Positions 32,901-44,799 of a stretch of DNA of 64,000 nt are shown one piece after another; position 1 is the first letter of the stretch, and each line of letters begins with the position of its first letter. The notes under the pieces are model-generated. The model ran no database searches and was not told the origin of the DNA. It saw only the letters and a list, made by a program, of their open reading frames with translations. Both the position numbers and the translations under genes were made by a program. The DNA is from Silene conica (taxonomy: Eukaryota; Streptophyta; Magnoliopsida; Caryophyllales; Caryophyllaceae): NCBI GenBank assembly GCA_029255685.2, contig CM055319.2, forward strand, positions 9,906,747 through 9,970,746, given 5' to 3'.

Positions 32901-35900
32901 CTATTTAAATAACAACTTGTCTTACTGAGACGGACACTATTTACCACGAGTAAAAAACGGACAATATCTTACTCACAATGTTACAAGTGGAAGGATAAGA
33001 CGTGTTTCATTTAATTCCACTTGATTTGCCACTTATATATTGTAATAGGGCATTATCCGTCTTTATCTCGTAACTAGTTTTATGCCCGTACAAAAAAATG
33101 TACGGGTCTATTTTTAAAAATTTCGTAAATATATTAAAAAACTAGTACAAATATAATTTAATATGAACTTAAATGAGAAATATATAAATTATGAATTCGG
33201 GGATGATTTTGACTCCAAATAATTGAGTTACTGGTATAATTAAATTTTTTTAATGATTATTATAAATTGAAATAAATAATCATTACATTATGAAATAAAT
33301 TTGAACCATATAAAATAGATAAAGAAATTATATTATATTTCTATATCTTACCCTTTAAATAACTTACTCTCTAAATGAAAGTAAAATGATAGAAATGTTT
33401 TTAATAACCGCCTCTTAAAATTTGTGGATGATTTTATAAAGAAATTAATAATGTATTGTTATTAAGACCATCTTTTTACTCGATGTTAACGTAGTTTTAA
33501 TTGACTAATTCTCGAAGGTTGTTATATTTTCTTAAAAATCGTAAATTTATATTTTTTTTGTTAATTTAATGGGTTGGGTTTATTTGATCTTATTCAAAAA
33601 AAATTGATATACGTTCCTTTCATTTTTTAATCTACGTTTTTTTGTTAATTTTTATCTCCTCATGTATTTTTTTTCATTTTTTTTTTTAATTTTATGGGTT
33701 GTGTTTATTTGATCTTATTCAAAAATCTTTGATCTACGTTTCTTTCATTTTTTAATTTACGTTTTTTTGTTAATTTTTATCTCCTCGTGTATTTTTTTCA
33801 TTTTTTTAGATATACGTATGTTTGTTAATTTTTAACTCTTTGTATAATTTCTTTCGTTTTTTTTTCGTTTTTCATACCTCTAAATATTTGTTAATTACTT
33901 CTAATTGTCCAACTTTTTTTAATATTGTTGAATTTTATGTTTCTGGGTAGAATTTTAGTGATTTTTTTATTTTCGAATTTGGAGTAAAGTTGTTTTTTTT
34001 ATTATAGAGATAAAAATTATTTGTAACTTTAGAATGTTAAATGGAGAAAAGTAAAATGAAGAAAAATTAAAGTTCCTTGTGTGAGTGGTGGGACATGGTG
34101 AGAAAGAAGGTTTTTAATTTCCTAAAATTAAGCAACCAATCAAAAAGTAGGAAAAGTTGTTCCTTTTATAGATAAGGGATTTAATCTAAAACCGTATATA
34201 ATAAAACCGCATTGTATATTTTTGTTGACCCCAACTATATTTCTGAGCTTGTAAAAATATATATTTTGGGCTAATAGACAACCATAAAAACATGGATCGA
34301 TATAGATGCATGAGTCGACAATATCACCTAATAATAATTATTACTCGTATTATTTTATGTAGCCTTAATTTACCATTTCGCAAAATTCTACTTTACGACG
34401 GTCGCACATGCGACCAGTAGGAAAGTGATCACATTTTGATACGTAGTGACCACTTTTGATTAAATAGTGACCATTTTTTTTCATATTTTCGGAAATATAG
34501 ATATTTTTAGGAGTTATTTTTCATCAAAATCTTAAAATTTGGGGCTCGTGTTAAATTTAATGTATATGTTTATATAGTATATAAATTTGCTTTTATACAT
34601 TTTAATTGTCACAAATTATAGAGTAATACGGTCTCATATAAAAAGTTGTTCCTTCAGTGCTAATAAACGATTTTTCTTTTTATATATGTTGATCGTCTTA
34701 TGGTATGAGAGTATGAGACCGTTCATACAAAAATTCTAATTTAATTTTAATTGTCAAGGTATCCAAGAGGTTAATTTTCCGGAATTGAAATTTTTTTTGT
34801 TATTAAAATTTGTTGTCCCCTATATAGATTTCCGATTTTTTTAAAATTTTCTTTTATTATAAGGTTGAATGTGATTAATTTTTTTATCATAAGCTTTTTA
34901 ACATATGAATATGTATATGAAAAATAATAAGAAATGAGGAGATATGGTAATTAATTGGAGAGAGAGAGTAAGTGGAGAGAGACTAATTAATTGTTTGGAG
35001 GAGAGAGTAATTAATTCAGTGGAAAACGTGGGGTTGATTAATGTGTAAAAAAAAAAAATTAAAAAGTAAAAATTTCAGCCAATCACAATCCTAGAAATAA
35101 CCTTCCTTTTATAGATAGAGGATGAATGACGTTCATCTCCAATGAAAATTTATAAACATATAAATGAAGGGTTTTAATTTTCGTTCTATAAATAAGTTAT
35201 TTCCTTGCCTCCAAAATAAATAAATAAATTGTCAATAGTGGCATTTGTGACTTGTGTTTATTATATAATCGCATAGGGTATTCTATTCTTTCTTCTAGTG
35301 AATTATTTACAATTGTATTATTTTGTTAGGGAAGAATAAAGAAAGCGTAAATCATTAACAGAGATAGAGGGATTATTGTTTAAGAAAACCAAAATTTTAT
35401 GCTCGGTTTATAATTCTTTTAGTGAGTTTCTTTTAGTAGGTTCACTTGAGAAACGGTCTCTTATTATATTAATGAGAGACCAACAATAAATAAATGAAAA
35501 AAAAAAAAGATAAATTACTACCTCTTATGATAAAAAAAAATACAAATTTTCATTGAACATGGACACTATTCGTCACAAGCTTAAGACGGATAGTGCCCTT
35601 CTCACATAATGCAACTGATAATATCCATAACATGTTTCATTTCCTCCCAATTGCAAGCAGTGGCGGACCTAGGAAACTAGAGTCGGGGAACTATTTTTTT
35701 TAACACGCATTTTTGTGCACGTCTAAGACAACATTTTTACATTTTTTTTCCCCTAAATTAGTTATTACGTATTATACAATTAAAAGAATAAAAAAATAAT
35801 TAGTTTTATAGATATTTTTTTCAAAAAATAATGTCTTCTTTAAAATATTTTGAATTCTAAATATATGTAAAATCAATATTTGTTTTGGTTAATATAACCA

Positions 35901-37522
35901 ATATAAGTAGTTAATTTAACAATAAAAGTAAATGGTTCAATGGTTTAGATCTTGTTAATTATCTGAAGGTCTTGTGTTTGAATCACAATTTAGGACACGG
36001 CATTTAAATATAATAAAAAATAGATTTTATGGTTATAAATAACGTATAATTTTAATTTTATAATGTATTTGAAGCTAAATCTAAACAAGTAAAGGTACAA
36101 TTCGACCTTTACTATAACTAATTCTCATTTTTCACCCAAACTCATCTTCTAAAATTTTGTTCCTCGTATAAACTATAATATGTTTAGCCATGTGTCCAAC
36201 GAGTGTCGGGTGTCCGAGTGTCGGACACGGGACGACTAATTAAGAGAAGTGTTCGTGCTACCTAGTCAACTACACCATGTTGCATGTCCACTTGTATTAT
36301 TGTGAGAGTAAAATATTCATTTTAATTTATACAAATATTATCCGTCACGGGCAAGATTCCTTGGAAAAAAAGATGTACTAATATTAATGAAATACCATCT
36401 TTTTTTTTCTATGTGGTACCATTATAACAAGGTCATTTTAGTCCGATTTTTTAAACAAAATATATGAGGCATAAATTTTATAAAAAGAATACGATAATTC
36501 CATTATATAAATTGATGACATAAACCCCAGTTTTATTACCACCTCTAGTTTTGCTTTGGAGCGAAGTAGGAACTGTATGGAGTTGATAGGATGAAGTTTT
36601 TTGAAATTACTTGACTTTGAAAGATCGAATTTGAGCAACTAGAAGTATCACAAACTTGGATTGAATGTAAATCACAATAAACGGAAATTATAGGACACTA
36701 CCCAATTAGTACCCATGTTTATTATTTGTTCCAAAAAGTACTGCAGTATAACTGTATAAACCAGGTCTTTATAACTAAGCATTAGTATTTTAGGTCCTTG
36801 AGTTGATAAATCAAGAAAAGACTATCGGCCTTGGCAATGTCATCAACTTAGAAGTGGGTAATGTTGAAGAAGACAACCATCATGTCCGCATTGTAGCAGC
36901 GAGGAACGGCGGAGAGGACAACCGTCTAGCTAACGGCATTCGCACTGTCGGCCTTTTCGCTGCCGGGGCCGCTGCTTTATGGGGTGCTTTTACTCAAGCT
37001 CCAAATATAATTCGTTTACTCGACAACATCAATGGGCATTATACCCTCGAGTATTTTGGATCGGATAGAAACCAAGTACAAAGGGCAAGGGCCGGATGCA
37101 TTATAAGAAACCATGGACAATTCGTTGTGGCTGCCGCTTACAACCTCGACAACAGATATCCGGGCTGTAACGTGGCGTTAGCTGAAGCAATAGCTTTGAA
37201 GAATGGTCTAGAATTAGCCAGAGATAACTTGGTTGAACTCAATGTCATCAACGGGCGCAATCAGGAGATTCGCGACCGTGTACTTGGGCTAGAGAGGATG
37301 CCACCTAGGTTTTCTCAGTTAAGTGTCGTTATTCAAGAGATCAAATCTGTTCTTCGTAACCAGGGAATTCAGGCAGAAGATCTTAATCTTAATCTTGTCG
37401 ATGAAGAAACTATTAAGGTGGCTCGAGAACTCGCAACCGAGGGAGGATTACTTCGTCAAGAAGCTATGGTTTATAAGACACTTGAAGATCTTCCTCGCAG
37501 GGTGGCCAGGTTGTTTGATTAA
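29980..37522 (+). CDS. Two-domain RNase H-like protein (398 aa, three exons)
   Basis: Exons 29980-30303, 30994-31137 and 36794-37522 join in phase 0 (donors gtaatt and gtagtt, acceptors atgacag and attttag). Residues 1-156 form a plant RVT_3-type RNase H fold: Asp12 (LNFDGS), Glu56 (AIAEAVGL), Asp80 (IKGDSQQ) and Asp132 (NKVADKLA) are all present, so cleavage of RNA in RNA-DNA hybrids is possible. Exon 3 has no ATG until deep inside the domain, so it is not a separate gene. It adds a linker with a hydrophobic stretch (TVGLFAAGAAALWGAF, about 207-222) and a second RNase H-like domain (about 237-390). There the counterparts read LEYFGS, INGRNQE and TIKVARELA, losing three acidic residues; only Glu287 remains. 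Intron 2 is 5.7 kb. The joining is inferred from frame and splice signals. Its role is unknown; origin from a retroelement RNase H is likely. Confidence 0.72.
30594..30829. mobile_element. Stowaway-like MITE in intron 1 of the RNase H-like gene
   Basis: 236 bp with inverted ends (tttcctccattcaaattcat on the left; tagatttgaacggaaggaa on the right) and TA on each side (30592-30593 and 30830-30831). It lies wholly inside intron 1. Confidence 0.7.
31138..33073. other. Left part of intron 2 of the RNase H-like gene
   Basis: AT-rich, non-coding. attggtgagtctta occurs at about 32464 and 32753 with diverged sequence between. gacggacactatt-type and gacgggtta-type short repeats (31200-31260 and 32930-33060) recur elsewhere in the window (35560 and 63790). 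No further exon was recognised. Confidence 0.5.
33074..35122 (-). mobile_element. Helitron copy 1 (2049 bp) in intron 2 of the RNase H-like gene
   Basis: On the minus strand it starts TCctctatctataaaaggaa at 35122 and ends with a hairpin (acccgtacatttttttgtacggg) and cataaaaCTAG at 33074. A precedes and T follows on that strand, as expected. It is closely similar over its length to the element at 42883-44799. A second 5'-end-like sequence (tcccttatctataaaaggaa) lies inside at about 34176. Non-coding and non-autonomous. Confidence 0.82.
35123..36793. other. Right part of intron 2 of the RNase H-like gene
   Basis: AT-rich. At 35656 gcagtggcggacctagga resembles the left end of a hAT-type element, and a tggttcaatggtttagatc block near 35935 fits such elements, but no matching right end or TSD was found. 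A gtgtcgggtgtccgagtgtc stretch lies at about 36204. Confidence 0.4.
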
Positions 37523-38127
37523 TGCTACCTTTGCCTTTTCAATGTTGAAGAGAATAGATCTGATGATCATATGTTCAGTACTATTAATCTATTATCATAT
37601 ATTGTTGTGTTCTTGTTTCCGTATTACTTGCTAAAATTAATAAAAACCAGCGGAATAATGCTTGGATATTTGATGTTCCGTATATAAATGCATTATTTGT
37701 CACTTCTCTTTTGTACTGAATTCAACAAGCGAAGCAGAGCTAAACTGATCAAAAATTCAAAATAAAACTAAACTTTGTTTAAGGAGTAATCAGAGTTTGC
37801 ATTCAATCGAAGATCTCAGCATCTGAATCTTTGAACAACCATTTTAACATCCTCTGCATAGTCATTATTCGGGTCCTAATCGAAGACCTCCGCATTCCAC
37901 CGCACAGAACCATGTGGTTTTTCCTTATCACGAGGCCTACTTGACTCCATCACTCGTCGTCCTATTAATACCCACCGCGATTACCTTACCCGACCAACCG
38001 CAAAACTCAATTATCGTAAAACCCTACCACTCAACCAAAACAAACACGCGAAACTTTATTAACAGAAATAAAGACAAGAAAACAAATACCTACTTTCCAG
38101 GACGACGGAAGCAGACAATTGACTTAA
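37523..38127. other. 3' flank of the RNase H-like gene
   Basis: Downstream of the stop at 37520-37522 is a likely 3' UTR with AATAAA-like attaataaaaacc near 37637. The segment 37780-37920 has somewhat more coding-like composition on the minus strand but no frame I can support. Confidence 0.4.
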
Positions 38128-38315
38128 AGGCTCTGTTCTTTCTCGCTTATTTTCAGCCTATTTCAGTTCAGCTCAACTCTGTTCAGTTCAGTTCAGTTCA
38201 GTTCAGCTCAGCTTCATTCAGCTCAGCTCAGCTCAGTTCAGCTCAGTTCAGCTCGGCTTCATTTAATTCAATTTAGTTCAGTTCAGTTCATCTCGACTTT
38301 ATTAAGTTCAACCCA

Positions 38316-38317
<2 letters not shown>

Positions 38318-38375
<58 letters not shown>
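38318..38375. repeat. (ATT)n microsatellite
   Basis: About 58 bp of pure ATT repeat within the Harbinger element. Confidence 0.97.
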
Positions 38376-38377
<2 letters not shown>

Positions 38378-38416
38378 TTATTTATTTATTATTCTATTTA
38401 TTATTATTAATTAATA

Positions 38417-38673
38417 CTCCCTCCGATCCAGACAAAAGGTAACGGTTGCTTTATAGCACTATTCATGGTCGTAGGGAATCTTTGATATTGCCGTTAATCC
38501 ATAAGACAAAATATAGTCATGTGAGATCTGGTTTGATTTATAGTCATGAAAGCTATAAGAATATCAAAGTTTTATAATTTTTAATAATGTGTAACTCAAG
38601 ATATTTACGTTGCAAAACGTGCCTCGACAACTGTGATAAAGAAACTGTTACCTTTTGTTTGGATCGGAGGGAG
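38417..38673. mobile_element. Stowaway-like MITE nested in the Harbinger element
   Basis: 257 bp with ends ctccctccgatccagacaaa and ttttgtttggatcggaggga/g, flanked by TA (38415-38416 and 38674-38675). The inverted repeat extends over about 26 bp (to ggtaac/gttacc). Confidence 0.9.
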
Positions 38674-38944
38674 TAATTATTATTATGATTATTATTGTTG
38701 TTTTTTTTGTTTTTATAATTTCTTCTTCTTATTATTTTAATATTATTATTATTTTATATATATAACTTTTTGTTTATAATTATTATTATTATTAGTAGTA
38801 GTAGTAGTAAACATGAGAAAGTAGAGAAAAATGTAATTGATAAATAAAATTTGATAACATTCAAATAATAATACTATTTGTTAACACAATCAAAAATCAT
38901 AATCTTGAAAATATAAATATCATTAACCAAGACATCATCTATGT

Positions 38945-39300
38945 TGCTTCGTTATTGACTTCCGTATCATCTTGATGTGCTTCATTATCGAGGTCATTAT
39001 GGACACTAATATCACGCCCTATTTTTTTTGCAATTTCTTTTCGAACTTTGTCCATTAGTTTTTTTCCATTCTTTATCATCCAAGTTTGAATCTGTTCTTC
39101 TTTGAATACTTTGATGTTGTATAACTAGAATAACAAGTTTTTGCATCCGAATGAAATTATGAAGTGTAAAAGCGGATACGATAATTGACATTTGATATTT
39201 CGTTGTCATTTGTGGCATGTTTTTTAACACCTTCCACCTTCTACCTTCCACCTTCCCTTCAGGTGACCAAACGCTGGAAATGTGCAAAAAACTAAAGCAA
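38945..39300 (-). pseudogene. C-terminal remnant of a PIF/Harbinger transposase
   Basis: On the minus strand RRWKVLKNMPQMTTKYQMS followed by IIVSAFTLHNFIRMQ matches the end of DDE_Tnp_4 nucleases, where a CTLHNFIR-like block is strongly conserved. A short acidic tail follows in another frame (to about 38945), after a frame change around 39115. The sequence upstream is degenerate and runs into a poly-A tract (39369-39390). The catalytic DDE residues lie in the missing part. Confidence 0.65.
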
Positions 39301-39715
39301 TGTCTCCATGCAGTAGATATAAAGAATGTTGGAAATGTTGCTTTTGTTAATTTTAAAACACAAGAAAAGAAAAAAAAAAAAAAAAAAAAAGCAAACTCCA
39401 CTAGAGTTGACTAATAAAAATACCTAAAAAAATAATATTTTTTTAATATAATTATTTTTTAAAAAATCACAAATTTGTATTAATCAAGCATTTTTTATAT
39501 TATTATTATTATTATTATTATTAGTTAGTACACTTTACTTAATTTATTTTTCGGGTTCATTCAGCTCAGTTCAGTTCAGCTCGATTTAATTCAGTTCAGC
39601 TCAGCTCAGTTCAGTTCAGTCCAGCTCAGCTCGATTCAGTTCAGTTCAGCTCAGCCCCATTCAGTTCAGCTCAGTTCAGTTCAGCTCTAAAAAGCCAGAA
39701 AGAACAGGGCCTTAA

Positions 39716-40200
39716 ACAATACCTATTCGACCTAACAATTGACTGAAACAGACAAAAATGATCAGGACGTAGGGAATATACGAGTAATTATTTGTACAAT
39801 TCTAGATGGCATTATTACTTCAGATAAAAAACTGGAGTCTTCATGCTGGTATTCAGAAAAATATCTTCAAATATGAAATACTTGCTATTTACGTTTACAC
39901 TACCTATTTACGCTATCAGGAACGAAAACAGCAAAGAATCCAAGTGAGAAAAAATTGTAGAACGCTAATACAAAGTACTACACAAGAAGTCCATTGATCA
40001 ATACAAGATAAATTACAATTCATGGATCTCATATTCTCAGGTTCAAATCCTTAACAAGCCAATTTGCCAAGAATTATAACATCCACGAGCACAAGATAAC
40101 GACGGCTAGGTCCCACATTATACCGAAAAAAGAAAAAAAGGGAAATGAAGTGGAGAAATACACAGGAACATCGACATTGATCCATTAAGATGGACAAATA
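39716..40200. other. 3' flank of the LRAT/NC-domain gene
   Basis: Non-coding. It includes the probable 3' UTR of the minus-strand gene ending at 40201. No further feature recognised. Confidence 0.5.
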
Positions 40201-42556
40201 CTAGTCTTCTTTACAACCTGCAGCGTCAGTTGTCAGAGTTATGTCAGCAGGAGCCTCCTTGAAGGTTGCAGCCTCGGCTGGCTGATCCAAGTCACACAGG
40301 AGCTTAGCCGGAGTTAAATGTTCGACCACTTGCTCTATAACACATGGACTAACAAGCTTCTCCACAGGGATCTTCATCACATCTCGTCTAACTCCAATGT
40401 CAGAGATGAGTCTACTTGCACAATACATACTACAACTCACAATGGCCAAACCACCAAAGCTAGTGGTCAGGAATCTTAGAGGGGAAGACACCACTGCACT
40501 AACAGCAGCCACTATAGACGTCATTTGTCCACTTCTTCCCACACTAAGATCAGTAACTACAATCAGTCCCGTCTTGCTATAAATAGCAAAATCTTCACAA
40601 TTGTTTTTGAACAGGTTGTACCCGCCAAAACCTTTCTCAAGGAGGAAAGAAGCACGTCGGAGGACATCTTCTGGTGGGTCTGAGCGGACAAGTGTACAGG
40701 TACCACCACGTGCCTTGGCCAGGAAAAAAGGAGCAGAGACGTTATATTCGAAACGGTAAAGCTCACCATCCCAAAGGAAACATTCAAGGCAGGATGAGAT
40801 GACCCCACTTATTTCTGATTGGTCGCCACATACTGGGCATGTGGGTCGGGATTTGTCAGAGGAAGCTGAGGAGCTAAAGATGACACGATCCAAGATGGTT
40901 CCTGTACCTACTTCTTGACCTGGTCCTCTTGTGAAGTGTATTACCTTTCCATCACCAGCATAAATGCCTGAAAATAAGATGTGTATGGAGCATTGTATAA
41001 GCAAATACAAAACCTTATATGAGTAGTAGACTTGGATATGAAACCACCCCATTAATCATTTAATGAAATGCACCAATTAGAAATACAAATAGACTTGTGT
41101 TCATCTTATGAAAATGCAACAGTCATATTCAGGTGAATACTGGTAAGAATTAAGAAACAAGTATAACACCAGTAACTTCAACATGCCAAATTTAAAAGCC
41201 AAATTATAATGCTGTCAAGGATGTAAGGAGCCAAATAATCATCTCGTCTGCACTAATGTGTCGAAGGCAAGCTTTGAGGTTTACGGGGATTATATAAGAA
41301 GTTTGTACTCTTTGCAAAAAAAAAAATTAATGTTCCATTTTCATGCATGGTTAACAACATCTCACTTGTTGAGCAAGCATTGAGCACTATTGTAAATGTA
41401 CACAGTACCAGATAAAGACATGGCTCGAAAGTGAAAACTCAACATATAAATGATCAAATAGTTCTTATGGAGTTTAATGAAAAAGGGAAAGCGAGTAGTA
41501 TCTTAAACAGAACAAGCCTATTACCGCCTTGACGTGTTGAGACGCCGTGGATAACAAAGACAGAACACAAATGCAAATCTCTACATCAATAAATCAAACT
41601 ACTAAGGTTCGGTTCATCCAAAGTTCTTCAAATGCTATACTACCTTAAGGCCCTGTTCTTTCTCGCTTAATTTCAGCACCTTTCAATTTTGCTTAGTTGT
41701 ATTCCGTTATGTTTTATTTACGTTTAAAGATAATCTCTTCAAAAAATTAACTTTTAATTCAACTAAATTCACTCCACATCAGTTCCACCCAAATTAGTTC
41801 AATTAAGCTCTACCTCAATTAATTCAATTCGGCTCGGCTAGTCTCGTTTCAGGCTCGTTTCAGCTGAAGAGAACAGAACAGAACACGGCCTAATATTTTG
41901 AAAAGGCAGCTCTAAAACGCACAAAACAGTAATCAACATTTATCAAATACGGAGTACAGCCTTTCTGTCACGAAAATCTCATTGTACCCAGTGTCTAATA
42001 TACAGATTCTAATAAAAACTCGAAATAGAATAGCAATTTGTGAAGGGTTGAGCAAATATGGTAACCCAAGTCCAAAAATAATTAATTGTCCCATAAAACC
42101 CTATTTCAAATAAAACAAATTCTCAAATTTCTTTGTCGTTTACCCTATATCGCAATTAAAAGTCTATACATGCAATTAATTCGAAATTCAACACCCAATA
42201 TATGACTAAATCATGTTCACAAATTAAAGTTTTATATAGATCTCAAATGATACTAACAACCCTAAACTTAGGTTTTCATTAATCAAACCCCACGAATCTC
42301 AACATACTGAAAAAACCTAACTTTACTCGCAAACATTACCAGAAATCAACAATTACAAACTTCTAAATTGAACAAATCAATGGCTACCATAAACAAGGAA
42401 AAACTGCAATATTTAGCAAAAAAAATAGAGCAAAACAATGTAAAAATAGAAAAGAAATAGACCGTGATGAGAGTAAAGGTAGGTATTCCGCCAAGAATAA
42501 ATATGATCTGCTGGTTTAAGTTCATCCTTTGAGATTTTATTGGAGAAAACCCCCAT
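40201..42556 (-). CDS. LRAT/NC-domain-containing protein (286 aa, two exons)
   Basis: Exon 1 is 42463-42556 and exon 2 is 40201-40967 (donor CACG|gtctat, acceptor ttttcag|GC), joined in frame. The N-terminus MGVFSNKISKDELKPADHIY followed by SHHGIYAGDGKVIHF is the classic start of plant NC-domain (LRAT, NlpC/P60-like) proteins. The thiol-acyltransferase-type triad is visible as His31 (HHGIY), His42 (VIHF) and Cys155 (NNCEDFA). Residues 73-96 hold CPVC and CLEC pairs. About 175-215 is a moderately hydrophobic segment that could be membrane-associated. The family acts on acyl groups of lipids in animals; the plant substrate is not established. ATG choice follows family length and the position of the splice donor. 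The 1495-bp intron contains a Tourist-like MITE. The gene looks intact. Confidence 0.92.
41649..41890. mobile_element. Tourist-like MITE in the LRAT/NC gene intron
   Basis: 242 bp, ends ggccctgttctttctcgctt and gaacagaacagaacacggcc, flanked by TAA (41646-41648 and 41891-41893). Ends and TSD agree with the PIF/Harbinger element at 38128-39712, which may belong to the same family. Confidence 0.75.
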
Positions 42557-42882
42557 TTTTCTGGATTTGATTTTAGTTAATTTGATGATTCAGCCTATTT
42601 TTCTGGGCTTTGGGGGTTTTCCTCTTGAAGGGAAAAAATTAAATGGAATAATAGGGACCCAACCCGAATGAAAAGCAGTAAGTTAAGGAAAGGTATTTTT
42701 GTTTTTGTTAATTAATTTTAATTTAAAAATTATATGAGTGCTGCGTATTAGTTAAGCTTGCAAACCTGTCTTACTCGTCATAATCTGTAATCTGTATTTC
42801 ATCCTACGCTTGTCACACGGACTTTAAAAGTCAATTACTTCATTTTGACTTCTTTTTCTTTTCTTTTCTTTCATTGCAAACA
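42557..42882 (-). promoter_or_regulatory. Upstream region of the LRAT/NC gene
   Basis: About 326 bp between the ATG (42556) and the Helitron end at 42883 must hold the 5' UTR and proximal promoter on the minus strand. I see no unambiguous TATA box or other element that I would mark. Confidence 0.35.
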
Positions 42883-44799
42883 CTAGTTTTATGCCCGTAC
42901 AAAAAATATACGGGTCTATTTCTAAAAATTTCGTAAATATATTAAAAAAAGTAGTACAAATATAATTTAATATAAACTTAAATGAGAAAAATATAAATTA
43001 TGAATTCGGGGATCATTTTGACTCCAAATAATTGATTTACTGGTATAATTAATTTTTTTTAATGATTATATAAATTGAAATAAATAATCATGACATTATA
43101 AAATAAATTTGAACTATATAAAATAGATAAAGAAATTGTATTGTATTTCTATATCTTACCCTTTAAATAACTTACTCTCTAAATGAAAGTAAAATGATAG
43201 AAATATTTTTAATAGCAGTCTCTTAAAATTTGTGGATGATTTTATAAAGAAAATAATAATGTATTGTTATTAAGACCATCTTTTTACTCGATGTTAACGT
43301 AGTTTTAATTGACTAATTCTCGAAGGTTGTTATATGTTCTTAAAAATCGTAAATCTATATTTTTTTTTTTGTTAATTTAATGGGTTGGGTTTATTTGATC
43401 TTATTCAAAAAAAATTGATCTACGTTTCTTTCATTTTTTTAATCTACGTTTTTTTGTTAATTTTTATGTCCTCGTGTATTTTTTTCATTTTTTTAATTTT
43501 ATGGGTTGGGTTTATTTGATCTTATTCAAAAATCTTTGATCTACGTTTCTTTCATTTTTAATTTACGTTTTTTTGTTAATTTTTATCTCCTCGTGTATTT
43601 TTTTCGTTTTTTTAGGTATACGTATGTTTGTTAATTTTTAACTCTTTGTATAATTTTTTTCGTTTTTTTTCGTTTTTCATACCTCTAAATATTTGTTAAT
43701 TACTTCTAATTGTCCAACTTTTTTTAATATTGTTGAATTCTTTGTTTCTCGGTAGAATTTTAGTGATTTTTTTATTTTCGAATTTGGAGTAAAGTTGTTT
43801 TTTTTTTATTATGGAGATAAAAATATTTGTAACTTTAGAATGTTAAATGGAGAAAAGTAAAATGAAGAAACCAATGAAAAAGCAGGAAAAGTTGTTCTTT
43901 TTATAGATAAGGGATTTAATCTAAAACCGTATATAATAAAACGGCATTGTATATTTTTGTTAACCCCAACTATTTCTGAGCTTGTAAAAATATATATTTT
44001 GGCCTAATAGACAACATAAAAACATGGATCGATATAGATGCATGAGTCGACAATATCACCTAATAATAATTATTACTCGTATTATTTTATGTAGCCTTAA
44101 TTTACCATTTCGCAAAATTCTACTTTACGACGGTCGCACATGCGACCAGTAGAAAAGTGATCACATTTTGATACGTAGTGACCACTTTTGATTAAATAGT
44201 GACCATTTTTTTAAATATTTTCGGAAATATAGATATTTTTAGGATTTATTTTTCATCAAAATTTTAAAATTTGGACCTCATGTTAAATTTAATGTATATG
44301 TTTATATAGTATATAAATTTGTTTTTATACATTTTAATTGTCACAAATTATAGAGTAATACGGTCTCTTATAAAAAGTTGTTCCTTCAGTGCTAATAAAC
44401 GATTTTTCTTTTTATATATGTTGATCGTCTTATGGTATGAGAGTATGAGACTGTTCATACAAAAATTCTAATTTAATTTTAATTGTCAAGGTATCCAAGA
44501 GGTTAATTTTCCGGAATTGTAATTTTTTTTTATTAAAATTTGTTGTCCCTTATATAGATTTCCGATTTTTTTAAAATTTTCTTTTATTGTGAGGTTGAAT
44601 GTGATTAATTTTTTTATCATAAGCTTTTTAACATATGAATATGTATATGAAAAATAAGAAATGAGGAGAGAATGTAATTAATTGGGGTGAGAGTAAGTGG
44701 AGAGGGTGGGGTTGGTTAATGTGTAAAAAAAAAAAGTAAAAAGTAAAAATTTCAGCCAATCACAAGCCTAGAAAAGACCTTCCTTTTATAGATAGGAGA
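42883..44799 (-). mobile_element. Helitron copy 2 (1917 bp)
   Basis: On the minus strand it starts TCtcctatctataaaaggaa at 44799 and ends with a hairpin (acccgtatattttttgtacggg) and cataaaaCTAG at 42883, between A and T. It aligns with copy 1 (33074-35122) throughout, apart from small gaps. The internal 5'-end-like sequence (tcccttatctataaaa, about 43915) is also shared. It sits just upstream of the LRAT/NC gene. Confidence 0.82.

Larger units (their letters stand above)
38128..39712 (-). mobile_element. PIF/Harbinger element, 1585 bp, TSD TAA
   Basis: Inverted ends aggctctgttctttct (left) and agaaagaacagggcct (right) are flanked by TAA (38125-38127 and 39713-39715). The TAA duplication, the ends, and a transposase remnant of the HARBI1/DDE_Tnp_4 type all point to PIF/Harbinger. 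Just inside each end lie arrays of ttcag and ctcag pentamers (38158-38290 and 39559-39690), in the same orientation. It also contains an (ATT)n tract and a nested Stowaway-like MITE. Confidence 0.82.

Noticed and set aside
35656..36005. hAT-type element beginning gcagtggcggacctagga
   Set aside because: The left end looks right, but no matching right terminus or 8-bp TSD could be found, so it is only mentioned in the intron entry.
36803..37522. Stand-alone gene of 239 codons
   Set aside because: The apparent start is TTG, not ATG, and a splice acceptor lies at 36791-36793 in the right phase, so it is treated as exon 3 of the RNase H-like gene.
37914..38276. 120-codon frame ending in Ser/Gln/Phe repeats
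   Set aside because: The end is the ttcag pentamer array of the Harbinger element; the rest shows no known domain.
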